A stretch of DNA of 64,000 nt from Roseateles saccharophilus (GCF_004342485.1 NZ_SMBU01000020.1:27938-91937), one strand, 5' to 3'. Shown: positions 38,141-48,414, numbered from the stretch's first letter. Translations and numbers: made by a program. Notes: generated by a model from the letters alone, not told the origin.

Positions 38141-40192
38141 ATGGCTTATTTCTCTCGTCCCATGCCCAGATTTGCCCGCCATCGCCTGGCCGCTGCAGCC
38201 ACCCTGCTCGGCCTGGCCGCCGCCGCACAGGCCCTCGACCTGAGCGGCCTGTCCAAGGGCGTCCAGCCCTGCGACGATTTCTATGCCTTCGTCAACGGCA
38301 ACTGGGAGTCCGCCACCGAGCTGCCCGCCAGCCGCGCCCGCATCGGCAGCTTCGACCAACTGCGCCAGAACAACGACGCCCTGCTGCAGAAGGCGCTGGT
38401 GGAACTGGCCGAGACGCCCACACTGCAGACGACGCCCGGCCTCAGGCTGATCGCCGCCTACTACGCCAGCGGCATGGACGAAGCCGCCATCGAGGCGCGC
38501 GGCCTAAGCTCGATCGCGCCGCTGCTGAACCGCATCGACGGCCTGCAGCGCCGCGAGGACCTGCCCGCCCTGCTTGCGCTGCTGAACCGCAGCGGCATCC
38601 ACGCGCCGCTGGCCTTCGGCGTGCAGCCCGACCGCAAGGACACCCGCCACAACGTGCTGGGGCTGTCGCAGTCGGGCCTGGGCCTGCCCGACCGGGACGA
38701 CTACTTCCGCGACGACGAGCGCACCCGCACGGTGAAGGCGGCCTACCGCAGCTTCGCCGGCACCATGCTGGCCGCAGCGGGCCGCCCGGCCAGCGAGGCC
38801 GAGCTGGATGCGCTGAGTGACTTCGAGACCCAGCTCGCCGAAGCCACGCGCGAGCGCGCCAGGCTGCGCGACCCCAATGCAGGCTACAACCCGATGAGCC
38901 CGGCCGAACTCACCGCGGCGGCCCCCGGCTTCGATTGGGCCTCCTACCTCGCCGTGCTGACCGCGGGCGCCAAACTGCCGCAGCGCCTCATCGTCGGCCA
39001 GCCCGAGTTCGCCACGCGCGTCGCCAAGCTCGCCGCCGACACGCCGCTGCCCGTCTGGCGCCAGTACCTCGCACTGCGCGTGTTCGACGCCGCCGCGCCG
39101 CGCCTGCCCAAGGCCTTTTCGACGGCCGCTTTCGAATACCGCGGCAAGACCATCACCGGCCTGCAGGCGCCGCCGCCACGCGGCGAGGACGTCATCCTGC
39201 AAATCGGCGGCCGCACCGGCGGCGAGCCGGTGGCACTCGCCCTGGGCGAGCTCTTCGTCGCGCGAGCCTTCTCGCCGCAGGCCCAGAAGCGCTCGCTGCA
39301 ACTGCTGGAGGATGTGCGCGCCAGCATGAAGGCGCGCATCGAGAAGCTGGAGTGGATGACGCCCGCGACCAAAGCCAAGGCACTGGAGAAGCTGGCCAAT
39401 ATGCAGCCCATGATCGGCGCTCCCGACAAGTGGCCGCAGTTCGAGGGCCTGCAGCTCAGCGCCAACGACTACGCCGGCAACTGGCTCAAGGCCGCGCTGT
39501 GGCAGAGCGGCCAGCAGATGAAGGACCTGGACGCGCCGGTCGAACGCGGCCGCTGGCGCACCAGCCCGCACATCGTCAACGCCTTTGCCGGCGGCCTGAA
39601 CCAGATCACCTTTCCGGCCGGCATCCTGCAGCCCCCCTTCTTCGACGCCAAGGCCGACGACGCCGTCAACTACGGCGGCATCGGCATGGTCATCGGCCAC
39701 GAGATCACCCACCACTTCGACGACAGCGGCCGCAACTTCGATGCCGGCGGCTCGCTGACCGACTGGTGGACACCGGCGGACGCCGCGGGCTACAAGGCGC
39801 GCGCCGACAAGGTGGCCGAGCGCTACGGCGCGATCGCGCCGCTGCCGGGCTACAACATCAACGGGAGGCTCACGCTGGGCGAGAACATTTCCGACATGTC
39901 GGGACTGCCCATCGCGTTCGAGGGCCTGCAGCGCGCCCTCAAGCGCAGCGGCGGCGCCGACCACAAGATCGACGGCTACACGCCGGCGCAGCGTTTCTTC
40001 CTGAGCAATGCGCTGGTCTGGCGCAGCAAGGTGCGCAACGAGTTCCTCATCAACCAGTTGCGCACCGACCCGCACTCGCCGGCCAAGTACCGTGTGCTGA
40101 CGCCGATGAGCAACTCGCCCTACTTCGCCCAGGCCTTCAGCTGCAAGCCGGGCAGTGCGATGGTGGCGAGCGACCCGATCACGGTCTGGTGA
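38141..40192 (+). CDS. M13 family zinc metallopeptidase (neprilysin/PepO-like)
   Basis: A 683-aa secreted endopeptidase. The signal peptide covers residues 1 to about 31 (FARHRLAAAATLLGLAAAAQA); Met8 at 38162 would give a tidier n-region and is an alternative start. The PCDDFYAFVNGNWE segment near residue 43 starts the M13 N-terminal domain. Zinc ligands are in HEITH at residues 520-524, and the third ligand is Glu581 in GENISDMSG. NAFAGGLNQITFPAGILQPPF before the active site is also typical. The C-terminus is near ...ITVW, the usual CxVW-like end. It probably degrades peptides in the periplasm. A strong terminator follows. Confidence 0.95.
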   Translation: MAYFSRPMPRFARHRLAAAATLLGLAAAAQALDLSGLSKGVQPCDDFYAFVNGNWESATELPASRARIGSFDQLRQNNDALLQKALVELAETPTLQTTPGLRLIAAYYASGMDEAAIEARGLSSIAPLLNRIDGLQRREDLPALLALLNRSGIHAPLAFGVQPDRKDTRHNVLGLSQSGLGLPDRDDYFRDDERTRTVKAAYRSFAGTMLAAAGRPASEAELDALSDFETQLAEATRERARLRDPNAGYNPMSPAELTAAAPGFDWASYLAVLTAGAKLPQRLIVGQPEFATRVAKLAADTPLPVWRQYLALRVFDAAAPRLPKAFSTAAFEYRGKTITGLQAPPPRGEDVILQIGGRTGGEPVALALGELFVARAFSPQAQKRSLQLLEDVRASMKARIEKLEWMTPATKAKALEKLANMQPMIGAPDKWPQFEGLQLSANDYAGNWLKAALWQSGQQMKDLDAPVERGRWRTSPHIVNAFAGGLNQITFPAGILQPPFFDAKADDAVNYGGIGMVIGHEITHHFDDSGRNFDAGGSLTDWWTPADAAGYKARADKVAERYGAIAPLPGYNINGRLTLGENISDMSGLPIAFEGLQRALKRSGGADHKIDGYTPAQRFFLSNALVWRSKVRNEFLINQLRTDPHSPAKYRVLTPMSNSPYFAQAFSCKPGSAMVASDPITVW

Positions 40193-40495
40193 GCTGAAGC
40201 CTTCAAGCAGCAAACGGGGCCGATGGCCCCGTTTTTCATTCCTGGCCTGGCTCGACGGTGAAGGAAGTCACCCGGGCTGGCTTGGGCGATGGCGGCGCCC
40301 ATGACGACCGGCACAGGAGCACTTCGTCGTCACAAAACGGACTTCATGCAATTCAGCCGCGGTTTTCTGCGGGCCGTCGCATGCGGTCGGCATCTCATCG
40401 CCTGCGGCTTGGGGCCGCTCAGTTGCACGCCTAGCCTGAGAACAGGTCGACGCGCCGCGTCCCCTGCCCCCACCAATGCCCAACAGGAGCTAGTC
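40193..40495 (+). other. Intergenic region: terminator and promoter of the next gene
   Basis: This 303-bp stretch contains the terminator at 40212-40236 and, just before 40496, the sequence CAGGAGCTAGTC, which provides an AGGAG ribosome-binding site for the next gene. An open frame runs back to 40289 but has no family-like content and is treated as leader. Confidence 0.5.
40212..40236 (+). terminator. Rho-independent terminator after the M13 peptidase gene
   Basis: A 10-bp perfect stem (AAACGGGGCC/GGCCCCGTTT) with a 3-base loop is followed directly by a T run, 20 bp after the stop codon. It is the clearest intrinsic terminator in the window. Confidence 0.92.
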
Positions 40496-40999
40496 ATGTC
40501 CACCCGCTACTCGATCGCCCGCCGCACGTCCATGCTCAACGGCCTTTTCGCCAGCCTCGCCTGCGCCGTCGCGCTGACCCTCACCGCCGGCCCGGCGCTG
40601 GCTCAGTCGACCGAGATGGAGCGCGTCGAGGTACGCGGCCATGTCGTGGAAGCGCCGGTGCGCTACGACGTGCACGCCAGCTGCACCGGCATCGATGACC
40701 AGCTGCGCAGGCCGCTGGCGAAGACCTGGTTCCGCGAGGACAGCTATGGCGAGGTGAAGGTGCAGCTCGTCATGGAGAACGGCGAGATCGGTGACGTCAA
40801 GGCCCAGGGCGTTTCCTACGCCGTGGCGCGCGATGTGCGAAACGCCGTGCGTCATCTGCGCTGCGGCCCGCAAACGGTCGCGGCGGCCCAGGTCTACCGC
40901 TTCAGCGTCGACTTCGTGGACCCGAGCACGCCGGAGGGCGACACGCAGACGGCCGGCACCCGGCGCGCCGTCATCCGCGTCTCGCAGATCAGCAGGTAA
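40496..40999 (+). CDS. Small exported protein, hypothetical
   Basis: A 167-aa protein with a signal peptide (residues 1 to about 36, hydrophobic LFASLACAVALTLTAGPALA then AQS). The mature part has CTGIDDQLRRPLAKTW near residue 61 and VKVQLVMENGEIGDVKAQG near residue 85, then a second cysteine in AVRHLRCGP near residue 121. The beta-strand pattern G-E-V-K-V-x-L-V-M-E-N-G-x-I-x-D-V is reminiscent of TonB C-terminal-like domains, but without the TonB anchor; this resemblance is weak. The two cysteines could form a disulfide. AGGAG lies eight bases before the ATG. The stop overlaps the convergent HIT gene by 11 bp. Confidence 0.75.
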   Translation: MSTRYSIARRTSMLNGLFASLACAVALTLTAGPALAQSTEMERVEVRGHVVEAPVRYDVHASCTGIDDQLRRPLAKTWFREDSYGEVKVQLVMENGEIGDVKAQGVSYAVARDVRNAVRHLRCGPQTVAAAQVYRFSVDFVDPSTPEGDTQTAGTRRAVIRVSQISR

Positions 41000-41429
41000 G
41001 GGCCTGCGCGACGGCCGCGTCCACGGCCTGCAGCGGCAGCGCCAGGCGCGACGCGGCGCCGCCCGGCACCTCGTCGCGCTGGGCGGCGGCCCAGACGGGC
41101 GCCGGGAAATGGCTGTCCCAGTCGAAGCGGGCGATGACGTGCCAGTGCAGATGCGGCACGACATTGCCCAGCGTGGCGAGGTTGACCTTGGTCGGCGCGA
41201 GCAGGGAGCGCAGCACCTGCTCGATCCGGACCACCGCGTCCATGCAGGCGTTTCGGTCCTCGGCCGAAAGATCGCTGAACTCGGCGACATGCGCCGCCCA
41301 GATCAGCCGGTAGAAGGCGGGGAAGCGGCGCGCCTCCTCGCCATCGACGACACGCACGACGCGAAAGCTCGGCGTGCGTGCGACGACGAGGCCGCCGTCG
41401 CCCTTGCAGAGCGGGCAGGCCTGGCTCAC
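40989..41429 (-). CDS. HIT family nucleotide hydrolase/transferase
   Basis: A 146-aa histidine-triad protein. The triad is [10 protein letters not shown] near residues 109-118, and the N-terminus has a C-x-x-C pair (ACPLCKG) seen in a bacterial HIT subgroup. These enzymes hydrolyse or transfer nucleoside monophosphate groups; the natural substrate is unknown. The GTG at 41429 overlaps the stop of the upstream oxidoreductase (GTGTGAGC), so translation is probably coupled. The 3' end runs 11 bp into the convergent gene. Confidence 0.9.
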   Translation of the reverse strand: MSQACPLCKGDGGLVVARTPSFRVVRVVDGEEARRFPAFYRLIWAAHVAEFSDLSAEDRNACMDAVVRIEQVLRSLLAPTKVNLATLGNVVPHLHWHVIARFDWDSHFPAPVWAAAQRDEVPGGAASRLALPLQAVDAAVAQALTC

Positions 41430-44400
41430 ACCAGCACCCGCTCGATGCCGCCGTTGTTGGCCTTGGCGACGTAGTCCGGCATCCAGTTGTCGCCGAGGAT
41501 CTGGCGGGCCATCTCGACGACGATGTAGTCGGCTTCGAGCAGGCCGTTCTGCAGGTCGTCGCCGTAGCGCGTGAGGCCCTGCAGGCAGCTCGGGCAGGAG
41601 GTCAGGATCTTCAGGTTGTCGTCCGCACCGACCTTGCCGCTCGCGCGCAGCTCGGCCTCGGTCTTGCGCAGCTCCTCCGTCTTGCGAAAGCGCACCTGGG
41701 TCGAGATGTCGGGCCGGGTGACACCCAGCGTGCCGCTCTCGCCGCAGCAGCGCTCGTTCTTGACGACGTTCTCGCCCACCAGCGCCTTCACCGTCTTCAT
41801 CGGCTCCTGCAGCTTCATCGGCGTGTGGCAGGGGTCGTGGTAGAGGTAGCTGGTCTTGGAGCCGAGGGTGATGCCCTTCTCCAGCAGGTATTCGTGGATG
41901 TCGATGATGCGGCAGCCGGGGAAGATGTCCTCGAACTTGTAGCCCTGCAGCTGGTCGTAGCAGGTGCCGCAGCTCACCACCACGGTCTTGATGTCGAGGT
42001 AGTTCAGCGTGTTGGCGACGCGGTGGAAGAGCACCCGGTTGTCGGTGATCATCTTCTCGGCCTTGTCGAACTGGCCCGAGCCGCGCTGCGGATAGCCGCA
42101 GCACAGATAGCCGGGCGGCAGCACCGTCTGCACACCGGCATGCCAGAGCATGGCCTGGGTGGCCAGGCCCACCTGGCTGAACAAGCGCTCCGAGCCGCAG
42201 CCGGGGAAATAGAACACGGCCTCGGTCTCGCTCGCCGTGGCCGGCGGGCGGATGATGGGCACGTAGTTCTTGTCCTCGATGTCCAGCAGCGCCCGCGCCG
42301 TCTTCTTGGGCAGGCCGCCGGGCAGCTTCTTGTTGATGAAGTGGATGACCTGTTCCTTGACCGGCGCCGGGCCGACGGTGGCCGGCGGCGCGCTCGTCTG
42401 CTTGCGGCCCGCAGGCTTGAACAGGTCCACGGCCAGGCGCTGGGCCTTGAAGCCTATGCCCACCATGGCCGTGCGCGCCAGCTTGATGGTCTCGGGATTG
42501 GTCGCGTTCAGCATGAACATGGCCGCGGCGTTGCCGGGCCGCCAGGTCTTCTGGCCCATCTTGCGCAGCAGGTTGCGCATGTTCATCGTCACGTCGCCGA
42601 AGTCGATCTTGACCGGGCAGGGGCTGGCGCATTTGTGGCAGACCGTGCAGTGGTCGGCCACGTCCTCGAATTCCTGCCAGTGCTTGATGGACACGCCGCG
42701 GCGCGTCTGCTCCTCGTACAGGAAGGCCTCGACCAGCAGCGAGGTGGCCAGGATCTTGTTGCGCGGGCTGTAGAGCAGGTTGGCGCGCGGCACATGCGTC
42801 GCGCAGACCGGCTTGCACTTGCCGCAGCGCAGGCAGTCCTTGACCGAGTTCGCAATCTCGCCGATGTCGCTCTGCTGCATGATGAGCGACTCGTGGCCCA
42901 TCAGGCCGAAGGACGGCGTGTAGGCATTGCGCAGGTCGGCCGGCAGCGCAGCATCCTTCAGCAGCTTGCCCTTGTTGAAGCGGCCTTCCGGGTCGACCTT
43001 TTTCTTGTAGGCCGTGAAGTTGGCAAGCTCGTCATCGCTGAGGAACTCGATCTTCGTGATGCCGATGCCGTGCTCGCCCGAGATCACGCCGTCCAGCGAG
43101 CGCGCCAGCACCATGATGCGCGCCACGGCCTCGTGGGCCGTCTGCAGCATCGCGTAGTTGTCGCTGTTGACGGGGATGTTGGTGTGCACATTGCCGTCGC
43201 CGGCATGCATGTGCAGGGCCACCCAGACGCGGCCGCGCAGCACCTCCTTGTGGATGCGGCGGCACTCCTGGACAAGGGGCTCGAAGGCCGCGCCGCTGAA
43301 GATGGCCTGCAGGGGCTTGAGGATCTGCGTCTTCCACGAGGCGCGCAGCTCGTGCGTCTGCAGCTGCTCGAAGAAGCCCGTGTCCAGGCCGGCCAGCCAT
43401 TGCTGCCACAGCTCGCCCACCTCGCGCAGCAGGGCCAGAGCCTGCTGCACACGGTCTTCCAGCAGCTCGGCACTGGGAATCTCGCCGGCGTCGTCGCTCT
43501 TGCCCAGCGGCAGCTTGCCCGCCGCAAACAGCGCCTGCAGCGCCGTCACCAGCTCCAGCTTGTTGCGCAGGCTGAGCTCGATGTTGATGCGCTCGATGCC
43601 CAGCGTGTACTCGCCCATGCGCGGCAGCGGGATCACGACGTCCTCGTTCACCTTGAACGCGTTCGTGTGCTTGCTGATGGCCGCGGTGCGCTTGCGGTCC
43701 AGCCAGAACTTCTTGCGCGCATCGGCGCTGACGGCGATGAAGCCCTCGCCCGAACGGCCGTTGGCCAGGCGCACGACCTCGCTGGTGGCGCGCGCCACCG
43801 CGTCGGCGTCGTCGCCGACGATGTCGCCCACCAGCACCATCTTCGGGAAACCGCCGCGCTTGCTCTTGGTCGCGTAGCCCACCGCCTTCAGGTAGCGGTC
43901 GTCCAGGTGCTCCAGGCCCGCCAGCAACACGCCGGTGTCGGCAATCGAGAACATGTAGTCCTTGATGTCGACGATGCTGGGCACGCAGTCCCGGGGGTTG
44001 CCGAAGAACTCCAGGCAGACCGTGCGCGTGTGGGCCGGCATGCGGTGCACGATCCAGCGCGCGCTGGTGATGAGGCCGTCGCAGCCTTCCTTCTGGATGC
44101 CCGGCAGGCCGGCGAGGAACTTGTCCGTCACGTCCTTGCCCAGGCCCTCCTTGCGGAAGACGCGGCCCGGGATGTCCAGGCGCTCGGTCTTCTCCAGCGT
44201 CTTGCCCGAGGCGTCGAAATGGCGCAGCTCGAAGCTCGCGACCTCGACGTCATGGATCTTGCCGAGGTTGTGGTTCAGGCGCACGACCTCCAGCCACTTG
44301 GCCTCGGGCGTCACCATCTTCCAGCTGGCCAGGTTGTCCAGCGCCGTGCCCCAGAGCACGGCCTTCTTGCCGCCGGCGTTCATCGCCACGTTGCCGCCGA

Positions 44401-45283
44401 TGCAGCTCGCTTCGGCGCTCGTCGGGTCCACCGCAAAGACGAAGCCATGCTGCTCGGCCAGGTCGGCCACGCGCTGCGTGACAACGCCGGCCTCGCTGAA
44501 GATGGTCGGCACCTCGCGATCCAGGCCCGGCAGCTTCAGCATCTCGACGCCGCGCAGCGCTTCCAGCTTCTCGGTGTTGATGACGGCGCTGTTCCACACC
44601 AGCGGCACGGCGCCGCCGGTGTAGCCGGTGCCGCCGCCGCGCGGGATCACGGTCAGGCCCAGCTCGAAGCAGGCGCCCACCAGGCCGGCCATCTCGGCCT
44701 CGGTGTCCGGCGTCAGCACGACGAAGGGGTATTCCACGCGCCAGTCGGTCGCGTCGGTCACATGGGACACGCGCGACAGGCCGTCGAACTTGATGTTGTC
44801 CTTGGCCGTGTGGCGGGCCAGCGTCTTCGACGCGCGCTTGCGCAGTGTGGCGACGCGCTCGAACAGGGCCGCGAACTCGCCCACCGCGGTCTGGGCCGCC
44901 GTCAGCAGCTCGCCCACCGCCGCGTCGCGCTGGGCATCGGCCGACGGGTCGCGGCGCTTCTGCACCTCGGCCAGGCGGTGATGCAAGGCCTCGATCAGCA
45001 AGGCGCGGCGCTTGGGGTTGTCCAGCAGGTCGTCCTGCAGATAGGGGTTGCGCTGCACCACCCAGATGTCGCCCAGCACCTCGTAGAGCATGCGCGCGGA
45101 TCGGCCCGTGCGCCGCTCCAGCCGCAGCTTGTCCAGCAGCTCCCAGGCCCGGGAGCCCAGCAGGCGGATCACGATCTCGCGGTCCGAGAACGAGGTGTAG
45201 TTGTAGGGAATCTCGCGCAGGCGAGGCGCGTCGGTGTCGGCAGCGTCAGCGGCGGCCGGCATCAGGGGATGCGGGGCATTCAT
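41426..45283 (-). CDS. Large FAD-linked oxidase with Fe-S and CCG domains (DUF3683 type)
   Basis: A 1285-aa fusion enzyme of a type common in Burkholderiales. The N-terminal DUF3683 region begins [19 protein letters not shown] near residue 22. An FAD_binding_4 domain follows, with [17 protein letters not shown] near residue 217 and [17 protein letters not shown] near residue 300, then the FAD-oxidase C domain with [14 protein letters not shown] near residue 690. Two 4Fe-4S motifs, [11 protein letters not shown] near 815 and [12 protein letters not shown] near 882, come next. The CCG region has [11 protein letters not shown] near 1020, LCCGYPQRG near 1058 and CCGESGTLG near 1180. It resembles D-lactate/glycolate-type dehydrogenases that pass electrons to quinones; the substrate is not known. 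Confidence 0.93.
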   Translation of the reverse strand: MNAPHPLMPAAADAADTDAPRLREIPYNYTSFSDREIVIRLLGSRAWELLDKLRLERRTGRSARMLYEVLGDIWVVQRNPYLQDDLLDNPKRRALLIEALHHRLAEVQKRRDPSADAQRDAAVGELLTAAQTAVGEFAALFERVATLRKRASKTLARHTAKDNIKFDGLSRVSHVTDATDWRVEYPFVVLTPDTEAEMAGLVGACFELGLTVIPRGGGTGYTGGAVPLVWNSAVINTEKLEALRGVEMLKLPGLDREVPTIFSEAGVVTQRVADLAEQHGFVFAVDPTSAEASCIGGNVAMNAGGKKAVLWGTALDNLASWKMVTPEAKWLEVVRLNHNLGKIHDVEVASFELRHFDASGKTLEKTERLDIPGRVFRKEGLGKDVTDKFLAGLPGIQKEGCDGLITSARWIVHRMPAHTRTVCLEFFGNPRDCVPSIVDIKDYMFSIADTGVLLAGLEHLDDRYLKAVGYATKSKRGGFPKMVLVGDIVGDDADAVARATSEVVRLANGRSGEGFIAVSADARKKFWLDRKRTAAISKHTNAFKVNEDVVIPLPRMGEYTLGIERINIELSLRNKLELVTALQALFAAGKLPLGKSDDAGEIPSAELLEDRVQQALALLREVGELWQQWLAGLDTGFFEQLQTHELRASWKTQILKPLQAIFSGAAFEPLVQECRRIHKEVLRGRVWVALHMHAGDGNVHTNIPVNSDNYAMLQTAHEAVARIMVLARSLDGVISGEHGIGITKIEFLSDDELANFTAYKKKVDPEGRFNKGKLLKDAALPADLRNAYTPSFGLMGHESLIMQQSDIGEIANSVKDCLRCGKCKPVCATHVPRANLLYSPRNKILATSLLVEAFLYEEQTRRGVSIKHWQEFEDVADHCTVCHKCASPCPVKIDFGDVTMNMRNLLRKMGQKTWRPGNAAAMFMLNATNPETIKLARTAMVGIGFKAQRLAVDLFKPAGRKQTSAPPATVGPAPVKEQVIHFINKKLPGGLPKKTARALLDIEDKNYVPIIRPPATASETEAVFYFPGCGSERLFSQVGLATQAMLWHAGVQTVLPPGYLCCGYPQRGSGQFDKAEKMITDNRVLFHRVANTLNYLDIKTVVVSCGTCYDQLQGYKFEDIFPGCRIIDIHEYLLEKGITLGSKTSYLYHDPCHTPMKLQEPMKTVKALVGENVVKNERCCGESGTLGVTRPDISTQVRFRKTEELRKTEAELRASGKVGADDNLKILTSCPSCLQGLTRYGDDLQNGLLEADYIVVEMARQILGDNWMPDYVAKANNGGIERVLV

Positions 45284-45331
45284 AGAGGGAAAGGATCGTA
45301 TCGCAGGGGGTTTCCCCTCAGAATCCGACGG

Positions 45332-46066
45332 ATGAAGCCTTGGCCCTATCCCTTGTGGCTTGCCCACCGCGGCGCCGGCAAGCTCGCCCCAGAGAACACG
45401 CTGGCCGCCTTCCGCGTCGGCGCCGGTTTCGGCTTTCGAGCCTTCGAATGTGACGTCAAGCTGAGCCGGGACGGCGAAGCCTTTTTGCTGCATGACGACA
45501 CGCTGGAGCGCACGACCAGCGGCCAGGGCTCGCCGGCCGGGATAGCCTGGGCCGAGCTGGCCCGGCTCGACGCCGGCAGCTGGCACAGCCCGCCCTATGC
45601 CGCCGAGCCGCTGCCGCGCTTCGCGCAGATCGCCGCTTTCTGCCAGGCCAATGCCTGCATGCTGAACGTCGAGATCAAGCCTTGCCCCGGCGAGGAAGCC
45701 CGCACGGGCGCAACCGTGGCGCGCGAGGCCGCGCGGCTGTGGGCCGGCGCGCTGCCGCCGCTGCTGAGCAGCTTCAAGCCCGAGGCTCTGGCCGCCGCCC
45801 GCGACGCCGAGCCGACCCTGCCGCGAGCGCTGCTGCTGGACGCACTCTGGCCCGGTTGGACCGAGGCCGCCGACGCGCTGGGCGTCGTGGCCGTCATCAC
45901 GAACTGGCGGCTGATGGACCGCGCGCTGATCGAGCGCCTGCACGCCAGGGGCTGGCGGGCGCTGGTCTACACGGTCAACGACGCGTCGGTGGCCCGACGG
46001 CTCATCGGCGACGGCATCGACGGGCTCATCACGGACGCCGTCCACGAATTTGGCCCCTCGCGCTGA
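45332..46066 (+). CDS. Glycerophosphodiester phosphodiesterase
   Basis: A 244-aa cytoplasmic GDPD (no signal peptide), similar to UgpQ. It hydrolyses glycerophosphodiesters to glycerol-3-phosphate and an alcohol. The catalytic histidine and metal ligands are in [18 protein letters not shown] near residues 9-26, [23 protein letters not shown] near residue 37 (split reading: ECDVKLS, then HDDTLERT) and LNVEIKP near residue 112. VYTVND near residue 212 completes the TIM-barrel family pattern. It is divergent from the DUF3683 oxidase with 48 bp between the start codons. Confidence 0.95.
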   Translation: MKPWPYPLWLAHRGAGKLAPENTLAAFRVGAGFGFRAFECDVKLSRDGEAFLLHDDTLERTTSGQGSPAGIAWAELARLDAGSWHSPPYAAEPLPRFAQIAAFCQANACMLNVEIKPCPGEEARTGATVAREAARLWAGALPPLLSSFKPEALAAARDAEPTLPRALLLDALWPGWTEAADALGVVAVITNWRLMDRALIERLHARGWRALVYTVNDASVARRLIGDGIDGLITDAVHEFGPSR

Positions 46067-46284
46067 AGGCCAAGACATCGACTGACACCCGCCAAATCGA
46101 CCCGGACGACAACGCTGCGTCAGGCCGCAGTTCACGAACGATCTGCCACCAGCGCGCTGGCGCCAGATGATCACCGACCGCGGGATGCGCGGTTCGACAT
46201 CATGTCGCGGTTCACCATGGGCGCGGTCAGGCTGGCAGGCGCAACCGCTCTACAGTTGGTGAGAGCCTTGCTGGCTGTATGAGG

Positions 46285-46342
46285 CTCAGGCTCGAGCCCT
46301 TCGAATGCCGCCAACGGCAGGTGACGCGGCAACGAGCCTGAG
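46285..46342. repeat. 10-bp inverted repeat next to a small ORF stop
   Basis: CTCAGGCTCG at 46285-46294 and its exact complement CGAGCCTGAG at 46333-46342 are separated by 38 bp. The right arm abuts the stop codon of the small minus-strand ORF at 46343. It could be a weak terminator or the scar of a small element. Confidence 0.45.
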
Positions 46343-46561
46343 TCAGCCTTCCGTCCGGCTGGGATGCGCACCCAGCCGGACCTGGTCACCCAGCACCGTC
46401 ATCCAATTGCGGCCGTCGCTGCCCTTGGCCACGAGCTTCTTGGCGAGCAGAGCGCTCTGCACATGTTCAGGAGGCTGGACGCCTCCGGGCGCCGGAGGAA
46501 AAAACCAGAAGAAGCGCCGCTCCTCAGCGGTCAGGACGATCTCATCGGACATGAGGCTCAT
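46343..46561 (-). CDS. Small hypothetical protein
   Basis: A 72-aa ORF with protein-like composition: SDEIVLTAEERRFFWFFPP, then VQSALLAKKLVAKGSDGRN, ending in a basic tail. The pattern (helix, aromatic cluster, helix, short strand with GDQV) could be a small winged-helix-like fold, but no family was recognised. Starts at 46561 or 46552 (third Met-Ser) are possible and neither has a good ribosome-binding site. It is isolated between convergent and divergent genes. Confidence 0.45.
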   Translation of the reverse strand: MSLMSDEIVLTAEERRFFWFFPPAPGGVQPPEHVQSALLAKKLVAKGSDGRNWMTVLGDQVRLGAHPSRTEG

Positions 46562-46606
46562 TGTGCCCGCGGAGCATCGCGACGCCTTCGAGCCGCCGCA
46601 GCCGGA

Positions 46607-46837
46607 TCAGCGCCCCGAGAATTCGCAGACCGTGTCGTGCCGCTCGTCCCGACCGCCATCTTTGATCTCGACGGCGCACGGGAACCCGAGCGCCGCACGG
46701 CGGGCCGGCGCGTCATTGCTGCGCCGGGTTTCCTCCCATTCCAGCTGGCGACGCCCCTGGGCATTCAGCGCGTGAACCTGAACGATGAACCAGGCGAGCA
46801 TGCATGTGATCAGGTCGGCGGGGCGGGCTGCAGTCAT
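46607..46837 (-). CDS. Possible small hypothetical protein (76 aa)
   Basis: A 76-aa frame whose ATG at 46837 overlaps the stop of the frame upstream by ATGA, as in a true operon pair. The translation has a hydrophobic stretch near residues 9-24 (LITCMLAWFIVQVHAL) and a charged C-terminal half with two cysteines. Most third codon positions are G or C, matching real genes here. No family recognised, and no good ribosome-binding site beyond the coupling. Confidence 0.35.
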   Translation of the reverse strand: MTAARPADLITCMLAWFIVQVHALNAQGRRQLEWEETRRSNDAPARRAALGFPCAVEIKDGGRDERHDTVCEFSGR

Positions 46838-47052
46838 GCCGGCCGACCGGGGATGGCGGCGCCGGTTGACGACTCGAACCCGAGCGCGGCTGTCATCGCG
46901 AGCGAGTCCGCGACGATTTGCCGCCCGCAGGGCAGCGTGAGCAAGTACTGCGGCGACCGGGCCGGTACGTCGCCAACGCGGCCCTCGCCCGCGGCCCGAC
47001 GCCAGCCTGTGGAAATGCCGGCGCCACAACGCGGTCGGATCGCCAACGGCAT
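46834..47052 (-). CDS. Possible small hypothetical protein (72 aa)
   Basis: A 72-aa frame ending in LPCGRQIVADSLAMTAALGF and overlapping the next small frame by 4 bp. The end looks protein-like while the N-terminal part is Arg/Gly-rich and its start codon is uncertain (47052 is one of several). Reported only because of the ATGA junction with the frame at 46607-46837. Confidence 0.25.
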   Translation of the reverse strand: MPLAIRPRCGAGISTGWRRAAGEGRVGDVPARSPQYLLTLPCGRQIVADSLAMTAALGFESSTGAAIPGRPA

Positions 47053-47274
47053 GGATCGCGTCGCCCTCGGGACGGCTTGATCTGGATCATGAGGGGCCGT
47101 CGTCGCCGTTCTCCTGCACCGCAGGCGCGAGCGCTTCGAGGAGCCGCGACATATGCTCGTCACCAACGTCAGACGCATGGCCTTTGGGCGTTTCCCGAAT
47201 CCGCCGCTTCGTGCCCCCCGAGCGAAGGGCCGGGCGAGCTCGGCGCCCTGTGTTGCCTTCAGAGGAGAGTGCTG

Positions 47275-48414
47275 ATGATTGGTCTGGACCTCGTGAAGCC
47301 CGGTTCATGGAAACGTCTAGATCTGCGTGTTCGGGCAGGGGCGTTGGCAGCTGCGTTGGCGCGGGCGACATGCCGAAGCTCGGTGGGATCCGGGGGACGC
47401 AGGCGGGCCGGCGCTGCCCTCCTGATCGCGGTACTGATTTCCGGACCGTCCTTCTCGAACGAAGCACCACCCAACACGCCCTCCAAGAAGGTCGTGTTCC
47501 TGGCCCAGGATCTGCGCAACGGCGGCATCGTTGCCGCTTTCCGGAGTTTTCAGGAGGCGGCCAAGGAAGTCGGTTGGGCTGTCTCCCTGGTGAATCTGCA
47601 AGGGAATACCCAAATGCTGAGGACCCGGTTCACCGAGCTCGCCGCCGGCAAGTTCGATGCGATCGTGCTCGGAGGGGCCGACGAACGCGCGGTCGCCGAC
47701 CTTGCGACATTGCTGGACCATCCGGGCAAGCCAAGGACGGTTGTCGTTGGCTGGCATGCGTCGGACAAGCCTGGCCCAGGCCAGCTCGTCTTCACCAACG
47801 TCACCACCGATCCGGCCCTGGTTGCGGAAATGGCCGTGAGCTACCTGGTCCGCACCGCGCTCGATCACGCCGGCGTGGTCTTGTTCAACGACAGCCGCTT
47901 CGCCATCGCCAACTACAAAACCCAGCACATGATTGATGCGCTGCAGCATTGCAAGGTGTGCGAAGTGCTGGCCGTCGAAGACATCCCGATTTCCGAGGCG
48001 GGTGAACGCATGGCCGGCACCATCAAACGGCTGCAGTCCCGATGGGGCAAGCGCTGGACCCACGTCCTCGCGATCAATGACGTCTATCTGGACTCCATCA
48101 ACTTCCCCGAAGCGTTGATCGGCCGAGCCGACCTTGTCGGCGTCGCTGCCGGTGACGGCTCGCGCACGGCATTGACGCGAATTCGCACCGGGCGCTCCAA
48201 ACAGGCCGCCACCGTCGCCGAGCCCGTCGGGCTGCAGGGCTGGCAATTGGTCGACGAATTGATCAGGGCTTTCTCCGGCGAACCGCCCAGCGGCAGCGTT
48301 GGCAAGCCGGTGCTCGTAACGGCCGAGATGCTGAGAGACCGTCCCGATTGGGATCTACAGCTTGGCGCGGGCGAACAAGAGGCTTTCAGGCGGCGCTGGC
48401 ACGACCGACATTGA
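47275..48414 (+). CDS. Periplasmic binding protein-like protein (Peripla_BP_4 type), orphan
   Basis: A 379-aa protein with a long basic N-terminus and one hydrophobic segment at about residues 46-62 (AGAALLIAVLISGPSFS), acting as signal or anchor. The mature part begins KKVVFLAQDLRNGGIVAAF and reads as a sugar-type type I periplasmic binding fold: FDAIVLGGADERAV near residue 128, VFTNVTTDPALVAEMAVSYL near 170, and THVLAINDVYLDS near 263. No ABC permease, ATPase or sensor kinase is adjacent, so its partner is unknown. AGGAGA lies nine bases before the ATG at 47275; upstream in-frame extension to 46918 is not supported. Confidence 0.8.
   Translation: MIGLDLVKPGSWKRLDLRVRAGALAAALARATCRSSVGSGGRRRAGAALLIAVLISGPSFSNEAPPNTPSKKVVFLAQDLRNGGIVAAFRSFQEAAKEVGWAVSLVNLQGNTQMLRTRFTELAAGKFDAIVLGGADERAVADLATLLDHPGKPRTVVVGWHASDKPGPGQLVFTNVTTDPALVAEMAVSYLVRTALDHAGVVLFNDSRFAIANYKTQHMIDALQHCKVCEVLAVEDIPISEAGERMAGTIKRLQSRWGKRWTHVLAINDVYLDSINFPEALIGRADLVGVAAGDGSRTALTRIRTGRSKQAATVAEPVGLQGWQLVDELIRAFSGEPPSGSVGKPVLVTAEMLRDRPDWDLQLGAGEQEAFRRRWHDRH

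Larger units (their letters stand above)
46562..47274. other. 713-bp region with only weak small ORFs
   Basis: No recognisable gene covers this stretch between the small ORF at 46343 and the binding-protein gene at 47275. Two overlapping minus-strand frames (below) have coding-like base composition. The plus strand is open over a long distance but its translation is basic and repetitive, like a shadow. AGAGGAGAG just before 47275 is the ribosome-binding site of the next gene. Confidence 0.4.

Noticed and set aside
38504..40213. A 569-codon minus-strand frame opposite the M13 peptidase
   Set aside because: Antisense shadow; the plus strand carries complete M13 motifs.
41378..46066. A 1562-codon plus-strand open frame
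   Set aside because: Only the last 244 codons (GDPD) are real. The rest is an antisense shadow of the DUF3683 oxidoreductase, rich in Ala, Arg, His and Leu without motifs.
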